Source: Bacillus cereus G9842 (GTDB taxonomy: Bacteria; Bacillota; Bacilli; Bacillales; Bacillaceae_G). Taken from it: a stretch of DNA of 64,000 nucleotides. The notes beneath the pieces are model-generated. The model saw only the letters and a program-made list of their open reading frames with translations. It was not told where the DNA came from and ran no database searches. The stretch covers positions 3,386,001-3,450,000 of the forward strand of contig NC_011772.1 of assembly GCF_000021305.1 (NCBI RefSeq), in the 5' to 3' direction. A program made the translations under genes and the position numbers. Below are positions 9,076-17,386 of this stretch, in pieces (the stretch's first letter is position 1; each line of letters starts with the position of its first letter).

Positions 9076-9667
9076 TATCCTCTTCCTATCTAAATTTAAT
9101 TTTTAAATTAACTAATTTGTGGCCGTATTTTCATCGTAGTAAAATTATTATACGTTAAAAACATCACATTTTTATCTTATTAAAATGAAAATTCTGTTAA
9201 TTTTACCATCAACATTACTTTATGCGTAAATTCCTTATGTTACTTCTTTAATTTGTTTCAAACACTACAAACTTTATATTTTTCAATATTATACTGTATT
9301 CTAGCTACATTTAATTACATCACATGCCAATAGACATTGGATTATAAGTCACTTGAAACAAACTACATAGAAACATCCAGTGTCCACATATACAATAATA
9401 GGATGGTTTTATATTAATTAATCACTTATATAATTTTTCCTTACAGTTTATCCTTGTCTCAATACTCTCTCAAAGTATCCTTTGTCACTTATAAGAACCG
9501 GAATATTCAATTTAGCAACGCGAAAAGTTTGTTTTCAAATATTTTTGTTTATATAAATTTACAAATGAAATTATGGTTATTTAGTTTATATGTATGCAAA
9601 TCCATCCTGTTGAGCTATTACTCTTTTAAAAACCTCATATGTATTATTTTTATTTAATTTTGTTTAC

Positions 9668-9694
9668 ACCCTTAAAAAAAACGAGCATATGATA
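9668..9694 (+). promoter_or_regulatory. Sigma-K-like promoter without an adjacent gene
   Basis: AC at 9668-9669, a 16-bp spacer and CATATGATA at 9686-9694 match the sigma-K pattern. The -10 and the following GTATAT resemble the promoter at 10494-10521, suggesting a duplicated promoter whose gene has been lost, or one that drives a very short RNA. Confidence 0.4.
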
Positions 9695-9731
9695 GTATAT
9701 ACTAATCCGAAAGCCCTATAGTCTACTTTCT

Positions 9732-9759
9732 AAGAGCACTGATTTGTGTTCTTTTTTTT
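9732..9759 (+). terminator. Terminator just downstream of the orphan sigma-K-like promoter
   Basis: AAGAGCAC, a 5-nt loop and GTGTTCT (one G-U pair) are followed by eight T residues. Together with the promoter it would define a transcript of roughly 55-60 nt. Confidence 0.6.
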
Positions 9760-10010
9760 AATGAAGATTATGTTCAATTTTTGTTACATTATTAAAACTT
9801 CCATTTGTTACTCTGAAAAATTCCTCACTTTATAATTCCTATTCACAGTATTTTGACCTTGGAATAGCTAATTACTATATCATAGAATATCTTTTTCATT
9901 AAACCTTCTGACCATATTGTATTTATTAAACCTTTGTATTGTAGGATTTAATAGTTATCTCATTGATCATAAAGAGATAAAACCAGAAAGTGATTTCTAT
10001 TAGTCCAAGC

Positions 10011-10036
10011 ACTTCATGTTACTCCCACATACACTA
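10011..10036 (+). promoter_or_regulatory. Sigma-K-like promoter of the first small protein gene
   Basis: CATACACTA at 10028-10036 is a perfect CATAnnnTA -10 element. The nearest AC (10011-10012) is 15 bp upstream, slightly short for sigma-K, so the -35 is the weaker part. Confidence 0.45.
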
Positions 10037-10091
10037 TAAAATGTTTGGACTTTATTACTTCAATTAAAATTTAAAGTTAGGAGGATTTATT

Positions 10092-10325
10092 ATGGCAGAT
10101 TGTACAGGTTTAGCTTGTTTTCTATTCTCTTCGTGGCCAACGGGAACAGTTGTTACAATTACTACTAGATCAGGTCAAATTATTGGACCTGCTACTTTTT
10201 CACTGTTCTTTCCGAATATATGTGCAGTAGTATTGGAAGAAGAAGATGTGATAACCCCTTCATCTACCAATACTACATTCATAAGTTGTGAAGATATAGA
10301 AAGTGTTACTTTAACCACTCTTTAA
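10092..10325 (+). CDS. Small paralogous protein 1, possible spore-surface protein
   Basis: The 77-residue protein has no recognised domain. It has a Cys-containing N-terminus (MADCTGLACFLF), a core GTVVTITTRSGQIIGPATF, then LEEEDVITP, a Ser/Thr-rich stretch (PSSTNTTF) and the ending ISCEDIESVTLTTL. The next gene encodes a clear paralogue with the same motif order. Two predicted beta-strands around the Gly-Pro and the fixed cysteines suggest a small beta-rich, perhaps disulfide-linked, structural protein. AGGAGG lies upstream of the ATG and a sigma-K-like -10 lies ~55 bp upstream. A CgeB-like glycosyltransferase follows, so a role as a glycosylated outer spore-layer protein is inferred, by analogy to CgeA/CgeB of B. 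subtilis. That role is a hypothesis. Confidence 0.72.
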   Translation: MADCTGLACFLFSSWPTGTVVTITTRSGQIIGPATFSLFFPNICAVVLEEEDVITPSSTNTTFISCEDIESVTLTTL

Positions 10326-10493
10326 AATGATTCATATTTTTCTAGCTTAATCCATATTTAAGACATTCTAATGAATGTCTTTTTTCATGAAAAATCTAAT
10401 CAGTATCCCCTGAGATGTAACATTCTATTGACCTATTATTTCAATAAATTGCTTTAATTTAAATTTTTTCTCTTCTAAAGGTTACTTGTCTAC

Positions 10494-10521
10494 ACATCGT
10501 TCTACAAAACTTCATATGATA
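10494..10521 (+). promoter_or_regulatory. Sigma-K-like promoter of small protein 2 and the CgeB-like gene
   Basis: AC at 10494-10495, an exact 17-bp spacer and CATATGATA at 10513-10521 match the sigma-K pattern fully. The predicted start of transcription (~10528) lies 22 nt before the chosen start codon. Confidence 0.6.
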
Positions 10522-10549
10522 TAGTATATTGTTTAAAGGAGGAATAAAT

Positions 10550-10795
10550 TTGTTCTTATGCAATTTATTTGGTTGTTCAGGTGGAGTATGTAGTATTTTT
10601 AAAAATTTACAGCCAGGCGAAGTCGTTACTGTGACTGGTAAATCTGGGAATATTATTGGACCTGCTATTTTTACAAATTTTAACCCTAATACTTGTATCG
10701 TCACATTAGAAGAGGAAAATTCAGTTACTCCTCCTACTACAAGTATTACTAAAATTAGTTGTAAAGAAATAGAAAGTGTTACGTTTATCTCATAA
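10550..10795 (+). CDS. Small paralogous protein 2, possible spore-surface protein
   Basis: The 81-residue paralogue of the protein at 10092 shares the Cys-rich start (CNLFGCSGGVCSIF), the core GEVVTVTGKSGNIIGPAIF, PNTCIVTLEEEN, a Thr-rich segment (TPPTTSITK) and the ending ISCKEIESVTFIS. The start is TTG at 10550, with AAAGGAGG 7 nt upstream; the longer frame from 10529 would start at the predicted transcription start and read through the ribosome binding site, so it was rejected. It is 31 bp before the CgeB-like glycosyltransferase gene and probably co-transcribed. The function is unknown; a Thr/Ser-glycosylated exosporium or coat protein is the working idea. Confidence 0.72.
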   Translation: MFLCNLFGCSGGVCSIFKNLQPGEVVTVTGKSGNIIGPAIFTNFNPNTCIVTLEEENSVTPPTTSITKISCKEIESVTFIS

Positions 10796-10826
10796 TATAT
10801 TTTAAACCTAAAGCAGGGGTTGAAAT

Positions 10827-11804
10827 ATGAAACTCTTATACATTACTTCTGGTTACTCAAAAATTTATCAATATCTAGATCAAAGCATACAAGGAACACT
10901 TATAGATCAAAATTTCGAATGGTTAGCGATACAACCGAGTGAATTAATACAACAATTGGATTTCATTACAACAACTTTTCATCCCGATATTGTATTCACC
11001 TTATTAGGTAATCATCTACCACAAAAAGCAATTCAATATTTTAAAAAATGGAACATTAAATTAGCTGTCTGGTTAACTGAGGATCCATTTTATATAGATA
11101 CTTCTCTTCTTCTATTAAATAACTTTGATTTTATATTTACTATTGATAGCGAAGCACTTAAATATTACACAGCTTTAGGATATACCAATGTATATCACTT
11201 ACCATTAGCAACTAATATAGACGTATTTAAACCTAGTCTAAAAAATATAAAATATAAAAGTGAAGTATTATTCATTGGCTATCCTTATCCAAACCGAGTA
11301 AAATTAATACATTTCCTTTTAGAAAATACCCCCTATCACTATACTATTATTGGCCGACATTGGAGAAATAAGTTATTAAAAAAATGGAAAAATCACCGAA
11401 GAATTAAAATTATAGAAGAATGGATTCCACCTCAAGAAGTTGCGCTCTATTATAACAACGCTAGTCTTATTTTAAATCCTCATCGTAGTCATCTATTTCC
11501 ACAAAATAAAAATAAAAATAAAGTAAAAAATAATACTATTAATAATCGTACGTTTGATATTGCCGCTTGCCAAGGCTTTCAAATTATTGAAGAAAAGTCT
11601 GATCTTTTATCGTTCTTCAATAAAGATGAAATTATATCCTATAACAGCTTTGAAGACTGTTTAAATAAAGTATCTCTTTATTTGGATGACACGATTTCAA
11701 AAAGATTAATGGTTGAAAAAATTCATACAAAAGTGATAACACAGCATACTTTTCATAAGAGAATCCACTTTATAACAACTATTTTACAGTCACAGCTTTA
11801 TTAA
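10827..11804 (+). CDS. CgeB-like glycosyltransferase (DUF3880/Glyco_trans_1_2 type)
   Basis: The 325-residue protein resembles the CgeB/spore maturation glycosyltransferase family. The N-terminal half contains WNIKLAVWLTEDPFYID and FDFIFTIDSEALKYY followed by NVYHLPLATNIDVFKP, and the C-terminal GT-B half contains EVLFIGYPYPNR, ITEWIP-like EEWIPPQEVALYYNNASLILNPHRS and RTFDIAACQGFQIIEEK. In this family the last segments bind the nucleotide-sugar. CgeB in B. subtilis is made in the mother cell late in sporulation and affects the outermost spore layer. AGGGG precedes the ATG and a strong terminator follows. The acceptor is most likely one or both adjacent small proteins or a surface glycan (inference). 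Confidence 0.82.
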   Translation: MKLLYITSGYSKIYQYLDQSIQGTLIDQNFEWLAIQPSELIQQLDFITTTFHPDIVFTLLGNHLPQKAIQYFKKWNIKLAVWLTEDPFYIDTSLLLLNNFDFIFTIDSEALKYYTALGYTNVYHLPLATNIDVFKPSLKNIKYKSEVLFIGYPYPNRVKLIHFLLENTPYHYTIIGRHWRNKLLKKWKNHRRIKIIEEWIPPQEVALYYNNASLILNPHRSHLFPQNKNKNKVKNNTINNRTFDIAACQGFQIIEEKSDLLSFFNKDEIISYNSFEDCLNKVSLYLDDTISKRLMVEKIHTKVITQHTFHKRIHFITTILQSQLY

Positions 11805-11810
11805 AATAGA

Positions 11811-11848
11811 AATCCCCTTGTGCATATAGATGCACAAGGGGATTTCTT
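11811..11848 (+). terminator. Strong terminator after the CgeB-like gene
   Basis: AATCCCCTTGTGCAT and its reverse complement enclose a 4-nt loop and are followed by a T-rich tail. It sits between convergent genes. Confidence 0.9.
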
Positions 11849-11877
11849 CAAATTAATCTATAACATATTCTTAACTT

Positions 11878-12959
11878 TTATTTCACTTGAAACATGTATT
11901 TTTTATAATTTTTATGCACCGATAAGATAAGCCCGATCATTATCATATTTGAAAACAGTGAACTTCCTCCATATGATAAAAAAGGAAGTGCAATTCCTTT
12001 TACTGGCATTATACCAATATTTTCGAAGATTCGAAGTGTTAGAACACTAATTGCCCCGCACATAGTAATGTACCAAACAGATTCTCTGCTGAATATGCAA
12101 TTATAGTTACTCGATATATAAGAAGTAACAAGACCAATACAACGAGAGCCGCTATTATAAATCCACCTTCTTCAGCGATGGTAGCAAAAATAAAATCAGT
12201 ATGCTTTTCAGGAATATATACACTTCCTTGACCAAATCCTTTTCCATGTAATTCGCCACTTCCAACAGCTAAAAGAGATTGTTGCGTTTGATACCCTTGA
12301 TCTGTATTTTCAGCTGGATTCAGCCAACCTATAATGCGTGATTGTTGGTGAGGTTTTAACCTAGTAACTAATTCTTTAAAGAAAAAATCTGGATATCTTA
12401 CGTATGTAAATATTAATGTAGATAGTAGAGTTACCGGAATGAATGTACAAAATGCAATTAATTTCTTTTGAATCCCTGATATGAATAAATACAATAGATG
12501 CTGCGTATAAGAACACCATCCCTGTATCTGGCTGGCTATATACCAGAGCAATAGGAGGAATTGAGACTAACATAATTTTTCCAACCAACAGGAAATCAGT
12601 TTTATATGTCCGAATCATATATTGAGCGTTATGATTCATTACTAAATTTGCGACAAATATAATTAGTGCAATTTTGAAAAACTCCGATGGTTGAATTTGA
12701 ACAATAACAGGAAATTGAAACCATCTTTTTGCTCCCAATTTAACGGGAGTAAATGTTGATTCTGGTAGTATTTTTAATATAACAATTGATGCAAATCCAA
12801 TAATATACATTGGACAAGATAAATTTTGCCATTGATCCCACTCAATACTTGCAACTAATATTAACAGTACAAAACCAATTAAATAGTTCCTACCTTGCTG
12901 AAATGCACAGTTTGTGCTTCCATACTGGCCAGTTTGTTAACTACTATTTTATGTTTCAT
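11878..12959 (-). pseudogene. FtsW/RodA/SpoVE-family (SEDS) gene broken by several frameshifts
   Basis: Joining three frames restores a SEDS polypeptide. A first piece near 12959-12810 continues to the frame at 12810-12376 (GAKRWFQFPVIVQIQPSEFFKIALIIF), then to 12551-12039 (QQSLLAVGSGELHGKGFGQGS, FIFATIAEEGGFI), and finally to 12063-11878 (GIMPVKGIALPFLSYGGSSLFSN). These are the signature motifs of peptidoglycan polymerases FtsW/RodA/SpoVE. At least three frameshifts are needed, near 12880, 12480 and 12060. The first membrane helices normally present are missing from the N-terminus, so the gene is also 5'-truncated. It cannot make a full polymerase. Sequencing error is unlikely to explain all lesions. 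Confidence 0.85.
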
Positions 12960-13169
12960 CGTCACATTATAATGAAATAGTCATATATTTTCTTGAATTT
13001 TAAAAACCTAATTCACTTTTCAATATCTCATTTCTTCCTTAAAGAGGTCTTTTTATAGATGCTCTTCTTAAGTTTTTCAGCATAAAACTAAACATTCCGT
13101 CAATACTAAAGATAGGCGAAAGCCAGAACTCATTTAAACGTCCCTGTAGTTCTTCTCTTTTCTTTATTA

Positions 13170-13200
13170 AGCAGCTAGCTTTCACTAGCTGCTCTTTTAT
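13170..13200 (+). terminator. Rho-independent terminator with no plus-strand gene before it
   Basis: AGCAGCTAG, a 6-nt loop and CTAGCTGCT are followed by CTTTTA. The T-tract orients it to the plus strand, where no gene precedes it. Confidence 0.7.
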
Positions 13201-13548
13201 TTACATATATCATAAGGATTTGAATATATTATGTTTGAAAGTACGCTGTTTTATCAAAAGGTGATCCGGTGACAATTTCTTTTTTATTTCTACAAAATAA
13301 ATTTTTTACTAGATACCTTTTCGTATAATATATGCAAGCTTGTTAACACTATAAATGTAACTTTAGGTTACATATCTATTACTTTCAGGGCCTAATTTTC
13401 TTTTGTGCAACAAGTGTTTAGCTAGCTTCGCTGGCCACTTTGTTGTACCGAATGAACTTTTTATTTCTCAACACCTAACATATGGTATCGATATTCCAAT
13501 AATGGTAATATGAAGGTACCTTCAGTTGTTAAATATTATGCCCTTTTT

Positions 13549-13577
13549 AAAGGCCCTGTTTTTAAACAGGGCCTTTA
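13549..13577 (-). terminator. Probable terminator of the sps operon
   Basis: AAAGGCCCTGTT and AACAGGGCCTTT form a strong stem about 70 bp beyond the spsE stop. A- and T-rich flanks occur on both sides, but no long U-tract. Confidence 0.65.
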
Positions 13578-13646
13578 AAATTTATTCTCTACTTAAATAG
13601 TATTTTTGTTATAAATCTTTCTATAAACACTCTCATTTCCTCGATA

Positions 13647-14696
13647 TCAAATTAAATCCCATGAAACAGGCGTCCCTTTTTCGATATCCTTATTCGCTTT
13701 TTTCCCAATAATTTTGGATATGTGTTTTGGTAATAAGCCATTCCCTGGTCTAATAGCTTTAACATTTTCATTTGTAAAGAATTCTCCCGCTTTTATGTTT
13801 TCTACTACATATAATGATCTTCTAAATTTTAAAGAATCTTTTTCTATATCAGTCGGTCCATAATATACATTCCCCAAAGATTCCCATGCTTTTTCAGTTT
13901 CGCTTACTAATAATTTAAATTCAGCTGGTTCCATTGAAAATTTAGCGTCAACTCCTCCATCCAACCTCGAGAGCGTTAAATGTTTCTCAATTACTGTGGC
14001 CCCAAAGGCAACACTCGCTACAGATACTCCTACACCCAGTGTATGATCAGATAAACCCACCTGACATTTAAATAACTCTTTCATATGAGGTATGGTAACT
14101 ATATTTGTAGATTTTGGAGACGCAGGATACGTACTCGTACATTTTAATAGAATTAGTTCTTTACACCCTTCTTCTCTCGCAGCCCTTACTGTTTCATCAA
14201 GTTCGGCAATTGAAGCCATACCTGTCGAAATAATTATTGGTTTTCCTGTTGCGGCTACTTTACGTATGAGGGGGATATCAGTATTTTCAAAAGATGCAAT
14301 TTTATAACATGAAACATTTAATGTCTCTAGAAAGTCTACAGCTGTTTCATCAAAAGGCGTACTAAATGGTATCATCCCTAACTCTATACAGCGATCAAAA
14401 ATTGGTTTATGCCACTCCCATGGTGTATATGCTTCTTTGTATAAATGATAAAGTGATTTGCCTTTCCATAAACTTTTCGTATCGTGAATTGAAAAATCAC
14501 CATTTTCTATATTTAAAGTCATTGTATCTGGTGTATATGTTTGAATTTTAAATCCTTGTGCCCCGGCCTCCGCAGCTGCCTCTACAATTTTCAACGCTCT
14601 ATCTAATGATTGATTATGATTTCCTGACATTTCTGCAATAATAAATGGTGGCAAACTATTGCCAATCTCTCTACCTCCGATATATACATTACTCAT
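13647..14696 (-). CDS. spsE: Nonulosonate synthase SpsE (NeuB/PseI/LegI family)
   Basis: The 349-residue enzyme has an N-terminal NeuB TIM barrel (FIIAEMSGNHNQSLDRALKIVEAAAEAG, ILLKCTSTYPA, VGLSDHTLGVGVSVASVAFGA, IEKHLTL) and a C-terminal SAF/antifreeze-like domain (RSLYVVENIKAGEFFTNENVKAIRPGNGL, KANKDIEKGTPVSWDL). The family condenses phosphoenolpyruvate with a 6-carbon amino sugar to give a 9-carbon sialic-acid-like sugar. B. subtilis SpsE acts in a spore legionaminic acid route; the pathway here could make pseudaminic or legionaminic acid. The ATG at 14696 has GAAGGTG 6-7 nt upstream and overlaps the preceding gene by 8 bp. It is the last gene of the operon. Confidence 0.88.
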   Translation of the reverse strand: MSNVYIGGREIGNSLPPFIIAEMSGNHNQSLDRALKIVEAAAEAGAQGFKIQTYTPDTMTLNIENGDFSIHDTKSLWKGKSLYHLYKEAYTPWEWHKPIFDRCIELGMIPFSTPFDETAVDFLETLNVSCYKIASFENTDIPLIRKVAATGKPIIISTGMASIAELDETVRAAREEGCKELILLKCTSTYPASPKSTNIVTIPHMKELFKCQVGLSDHTLGVGVSVASVAFGATVIEKHLTLSRLDGGVDAKFSMEPAEFKLLVSETEKAWESLGNVYYGPTDIEKDSLKFRRSLYVVENIKAGEFFTNENVKAIRPGNGLLPKHISKIIGKKANKDIEKGTPVSWDLI

Positions 14697-15249
14697 TTTT
14701 TTCACCTTCAAGTTCTATTTTTATAGCTTCTTTTCTTTCCTCCCATTGTTCACGGGACAAGGTCATTGTAATGACATCTATATAATCATTGTCCCTATAA
14801 ATATAATCTTCATATCTTCCATCTTCTTGGAAACCAAGTTTCTGATGAAAATTTAAACTAATACAGTTTGATTCTATTATTTCTGCATATACTTTGTGTA
14901 TGTCTTTAATTTCAAAAATAAAATTTAATGCTAATAAACCTAATACAGTTCCGGCACGTCTTACACTTTGTTTTTCACCTATATAAAATCCCCAATAACA
15001 AGTTCGATTCATTTCATCTATTTTTGTAAAATTAACAAATCCAATTGGTTTTTCTTTATATATTAATATTCTTGCAACCTTTGTTTCATCCATTACGAGT
15101 TTTTCATACCACTTTAAATGTTCGTCTATTGTTATTTGATGATCTTCATACATAACTGAACGTATTTCTTTTGCATTCCGCCAATTTAAAATAAGTTCTA
15201 AATCTTTCTTTTCTAACCTTTCCAATTGAAAATCCTCAATATCTAACAT
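14689..15249 (-). CDS. PseH-like N-acetyltransferase of the spore nonulosonate operon
   Basis: The 186-residue GNAT protein begins LERLEKKDLELILNWRNAKEIRSVMYEDHQIT and contains the acetyl-CoA binding region (GLLALNFIF) and IESNCISLNFHQKLGFQEDG. The WRN...H..W pattern near the N-terminus is typical of PseH, which N-acetylates the 4-amino group of the UDP-linked 6-deoxy diamino sugar. In B. subtilis this step of the sps operon is assigned to SpsD, a longer protein, so I do not transfer the symbol. AGGAGG lies inside the end of spsG, and the genes are 1 bp apart, indicating translational coupling. Confidence 0.82.
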   Translation of the reverse strand: MLDIEDFQLERLEKKDLELILNWRNAKEIRSVMYEDHQITIDEHLKWYEKLVMDETKVARILIYKEKPIGFVNFTKIDEMNRTCYWGFYIGEKQSVRRAGTVLGLLALNFIFEIKDIHKVYAEIIESNCISLNFHQKLGFQEDGRYEDYIYRDNDYIDVITMTLSREQWEERKEAIKIELEGEKNE

Positions 15250-15250
15250 A

Positions 15251-16351
15251 CTATCCTCCTAAAATATTTTTTGCTATTTCATTTGAATTACTGGCACACT
15301 GTATAGAAAGAGCTTTATTAGACATTTCTTTCACTATTTTAGAATTTGATAAAAGTTTGTTTAGACATTCCATAATTGCTTTATCCGAAACACTTTCAGC
15401 TGTACCAATATTCCATGTAGCTCCAACCTTTGCTACAGCCTTGGTTACTTCAATTTGATTTTGTGCAGTTGTAATTGTAATAGAAGGTAATCCAAGAAAG
15501 CAGCGTTCCCATGTGGTTGTTCCTCCAGCTCCTATCCCTAAATCCGCTCGTACGAGAAGCTCTTCCATATTTTCTATTTGACAATAATATGAAGCGTTAG
15601 AAACACTCTTACAATAAGTTTGAATCTCCTCTTTATGCGGATTTTGGCTTCCTACCACAACATCTATTTTTAAGTTATCTTGATTTATATTTTGTAAGGC
15701 TCTTAATGTTTTTAATGTTTCATTTGTTACATCATGCCCACCAAAAAAAATAAAAATCCTCTCAATTTCTCCTGTTCTTTTTCGTGAAAATTTCTTAGCA
15801 GCATGAAACTCTGGCCGTAATATAGCATATTTAGGCCCCAATTTTACTAATGAGTGCTCTGGTATTAAATCTTTATAGCGATCATTAGGGTTATCGTATA
15901 AATTTTGGTCTAGTAACAAATCACAGTCGTGCATTCGATTTGCAAGATCATCGATTACCATGATTTTCCTTACAGTTTTTCTTAAAGCAGACTCCCACCT
16001 ATTATCTAATCCATAATGATCAACGATTAACCAATCACACTTGGGAAGTTGCGACAAAATATCATTGGTCTGCTGTGCATCAACAAACCAATGATATTTG
16101 AGCCAATTTAAATAACTCCCGTGTTCTGAACTTAAGAAATTTGTATTTTCACCATCTCCATCTAATACAAACACACAAAATCCCTTATTTAAAATATATT
16201 GATGTAAATCACCTTCTAGCTTACGACAAATGAAATATACTTGAGCACCTTTATTCCGTAACTCGTGGGCCAGTGTTAAACAACGCATAATATGACCGGT
16301 ACCTATTTCAATAGATGCGTCGGCGCGAAAGGCAATTTTTTTCTCAAGCAA
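15251..16351 (-). CDS. spsG: PseG/SpsG-type UDP-sugar hydrolase
   Basis: The 366-residue GT-B-fold protein carries FRADASIEIGTGHIMRCLTLAHEL, the PseG signature, and FFGGHDVTNETLKTL plus GAGGTTTWERCFLGLPSITI at the nucleotide-binding C-terminal half. PseG cleaves UDP from the 2,4-diacetamido-2,4,6-trideoxyhexose before condensation by the NeuB-type synthase. The start is TTG, with GGAGG 7 nt upstream. It lies in the middle of the sps operon, consistent with the step before SpsE. A hydrolase rather than a hydrolysing 2-epimerase points to a pseudaminate-like order of reactions, though the product stereochemistry cannot be read from sequence. Confidence 0.87.
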   Translation of the reverse strand: MLEKKIAFRADASIEIGTGHIMRCLTLAHELRNKGAQVYFICRKLEGDLHQYILNKGFCVFVLDGDGENTNFLSSEHGSYLNWLKYHWFVDAQQTNDILSQLPKCDWLIVDHYGLDNRWESALRKTVRKIMVIDDLANRMHDCDLLLDQNLYDNPNDRYKDLIPEHSLVKLGPKYAILRPEFHAAKKFSRKRTGEIERIFIFFGGHDVTNETLKTLRALQNINQDNLKIDVVVGSQNPHKEEIQTYCKSVSNASYYCQIENMEELLVRADLGIGAGGTTTWERCFLGLPSITITTAQNQIEVTKAVAKVGATWNIGTAESVSDKAIMECLNKLLSNSKIVKEMSNKALSIQCASNSNEIAKNILGG

Positions 16352-16390
16352 GATACTCCCTCCTCACTAAAAGCACTACAATTTATTAAT

Positions 16391-17365
16391 TTATAATATC
16401 GTTTCTCTATTTAACTCATCTACTAATGATTGTTGATTTGCCCATTTCAATTTTACATGACTATTAATTTCAATAAGTTCAGGGTTTCGAAGGATGTAAT
16501 CTTTTATTTGATGAAAGAATAAAGGTTTAGATTTTACATTCAGACCTCTATAAAGTTCATTGAACATATCTAAATCTGGTTGTTCATCTAATGTTAACCT
16601 CCAAGTAGGATAACAAACTGCTGGAGGAAGTTTCACTACATTGATACGAAATAAATGTGGATTATTAATAAAATAAAACGGAAGGTATTCTGCATAAGTT
16701 AAAGGTTTTGGGGTTTGTAGTAATCGTTCGATTGCCTCTAATGTAAAAATATCACCTGCTGTTCCAACAGGTAACGTACTTAACTCTGCCTGTGTATAGT
16801 CTGCACCACTTTTCAAATGTTCATCTAGTAAAAAAGTATTTATTTCAGGTGACACAGCTGGGCAATCCCCTGTAATCCGTATGACAATATTTGCATTTTC
16901 TTGTTTTGCAGCTTGGAACATGCGATCAGCGGTATTTTCTGGATCACCTCTAAAAATCTTAACTTTCCCGTCTAAATTAAATTTTTCCAAAGGGCCATCT
17001 TGTGCAATATCTGAAGTAGCAAGTATGACCTGGTGTTTTCCTGGAATAGCTAATGTATTTATAAGACATCGTTCAATGGAAGGAACTCCGTGTATTGGCA
17101 ATATTGCCTTTAAAGGTAACCTAGTAGATTTTAAGCGGCAAAGTACAATTATTACTACCTTTGGAGGTTCAATAACCTCTTTTGTTATTGGGGTACCTGC
17201 AGACAAATTATATACAGCTACCTGAGGTAATAATTCCTCTGCTTCAAGCTCGGTCAGCGCATTTTCTACAACATTTAATTCCATTGTTACTTTATTAGCT
17301 GTAATAATCTCTCCTTTTTTAATGTCACCTTTTGTAACTGCTCTTAACAATTTTTGGTTTTGCAA
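16391..17365 (-). CDS. spsF: SpsF cytidylyltransferase with an N-terminal SAF domain
   Basis: The protein (~324 residues) has two parts. The first ~65 residues (LRAVTKGDIKKGEIITANKV ... AVYNLSAGTPITKEVIE) read as a SAF/antifreeze-like domain, like the C-terminal domain of the NeuB-type synthase. The rest is a CMP-sugar cytidylyltransferase of the SpsF/KdsB type (LCRLKSTRLPLKAILPIHGVPSIERC, IRITGDCPAVSPE, WRLTLDEQPDLDMF). It should activate the nonulosonate with CMP. An ATG at 17386 lacks a ribosome binding site, whereas TTG at 17365 has AAAGGGGTG suitably placed; I chose the latter with moderate certainty. The SAF fusion is unusual. Confidence 0.83.
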   Translation of the reverse strand: MQNQKLLRAVTKGDIKKGEIITANKVTMELNVVENALTELEAEELLPQVAVYNLSAGTPITKEVIEPPKVVIIVLCRLKSTRLPLKAILPIHGVPSIERCLINTLAIPGKHQVILATSDIAQDGPLEKFNLDGKVKIFRGDPENTADRMFQAAKQENANIVIRITGDCPAVSPEINTFLLDEHLKSGADYTQAELSTLPVGTAGDIFTLEAIERLLQTPKPLTYAEYLPFYFINNPHLFRINVVKLPPAVCYPTWRLTLDEQPDLDMFNELYRGLNVKSKPLFFHQIKDYILRNPELIEINSHVKLKWANQQSLVDELNRETIL

Positions 17366-17386
17366 TTTTAATAACACCCCTTTCAT

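Larger units (their letters stand above)
9076..10091. other. About 1 kb intergenic region holding two sigma-K-like promoters and a short terminator unit
   Basis: No credible coding sequence was found: the only long frame (9454-9657) lacks a ribosome binding site and protein-like composition. The first ~550 bp are featureless AT-rich DNA. A sigma-K-like promoter (9668-9694) followed within ~40 bp by a terminator (9732-9759), and a second sigma-K-like -10 before the small gene at 10092, are listed separately. Confidence 0.6.
12960..13646. other. 690-bp gene-free stretch with hairpins
   Basis: No supported coding sequence. It holds a terminator (13170-13200), a long imperfect hairpin around 13402-13448 (arms GTGCAACAAGTG and CACTTTGTTGTAC enclosing AGCTAGC/GCTGGC), and a terminator-like hairpin (13549-13577) beyond the last sps gene. 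Confidence 0.5.

Noticed and set aside
9454..9657. 67-codon frame in the 9.1-10.1 kb gap
   Set aside because: No ribosome binding site, hydrophobic low-complexity content, no paralogue.
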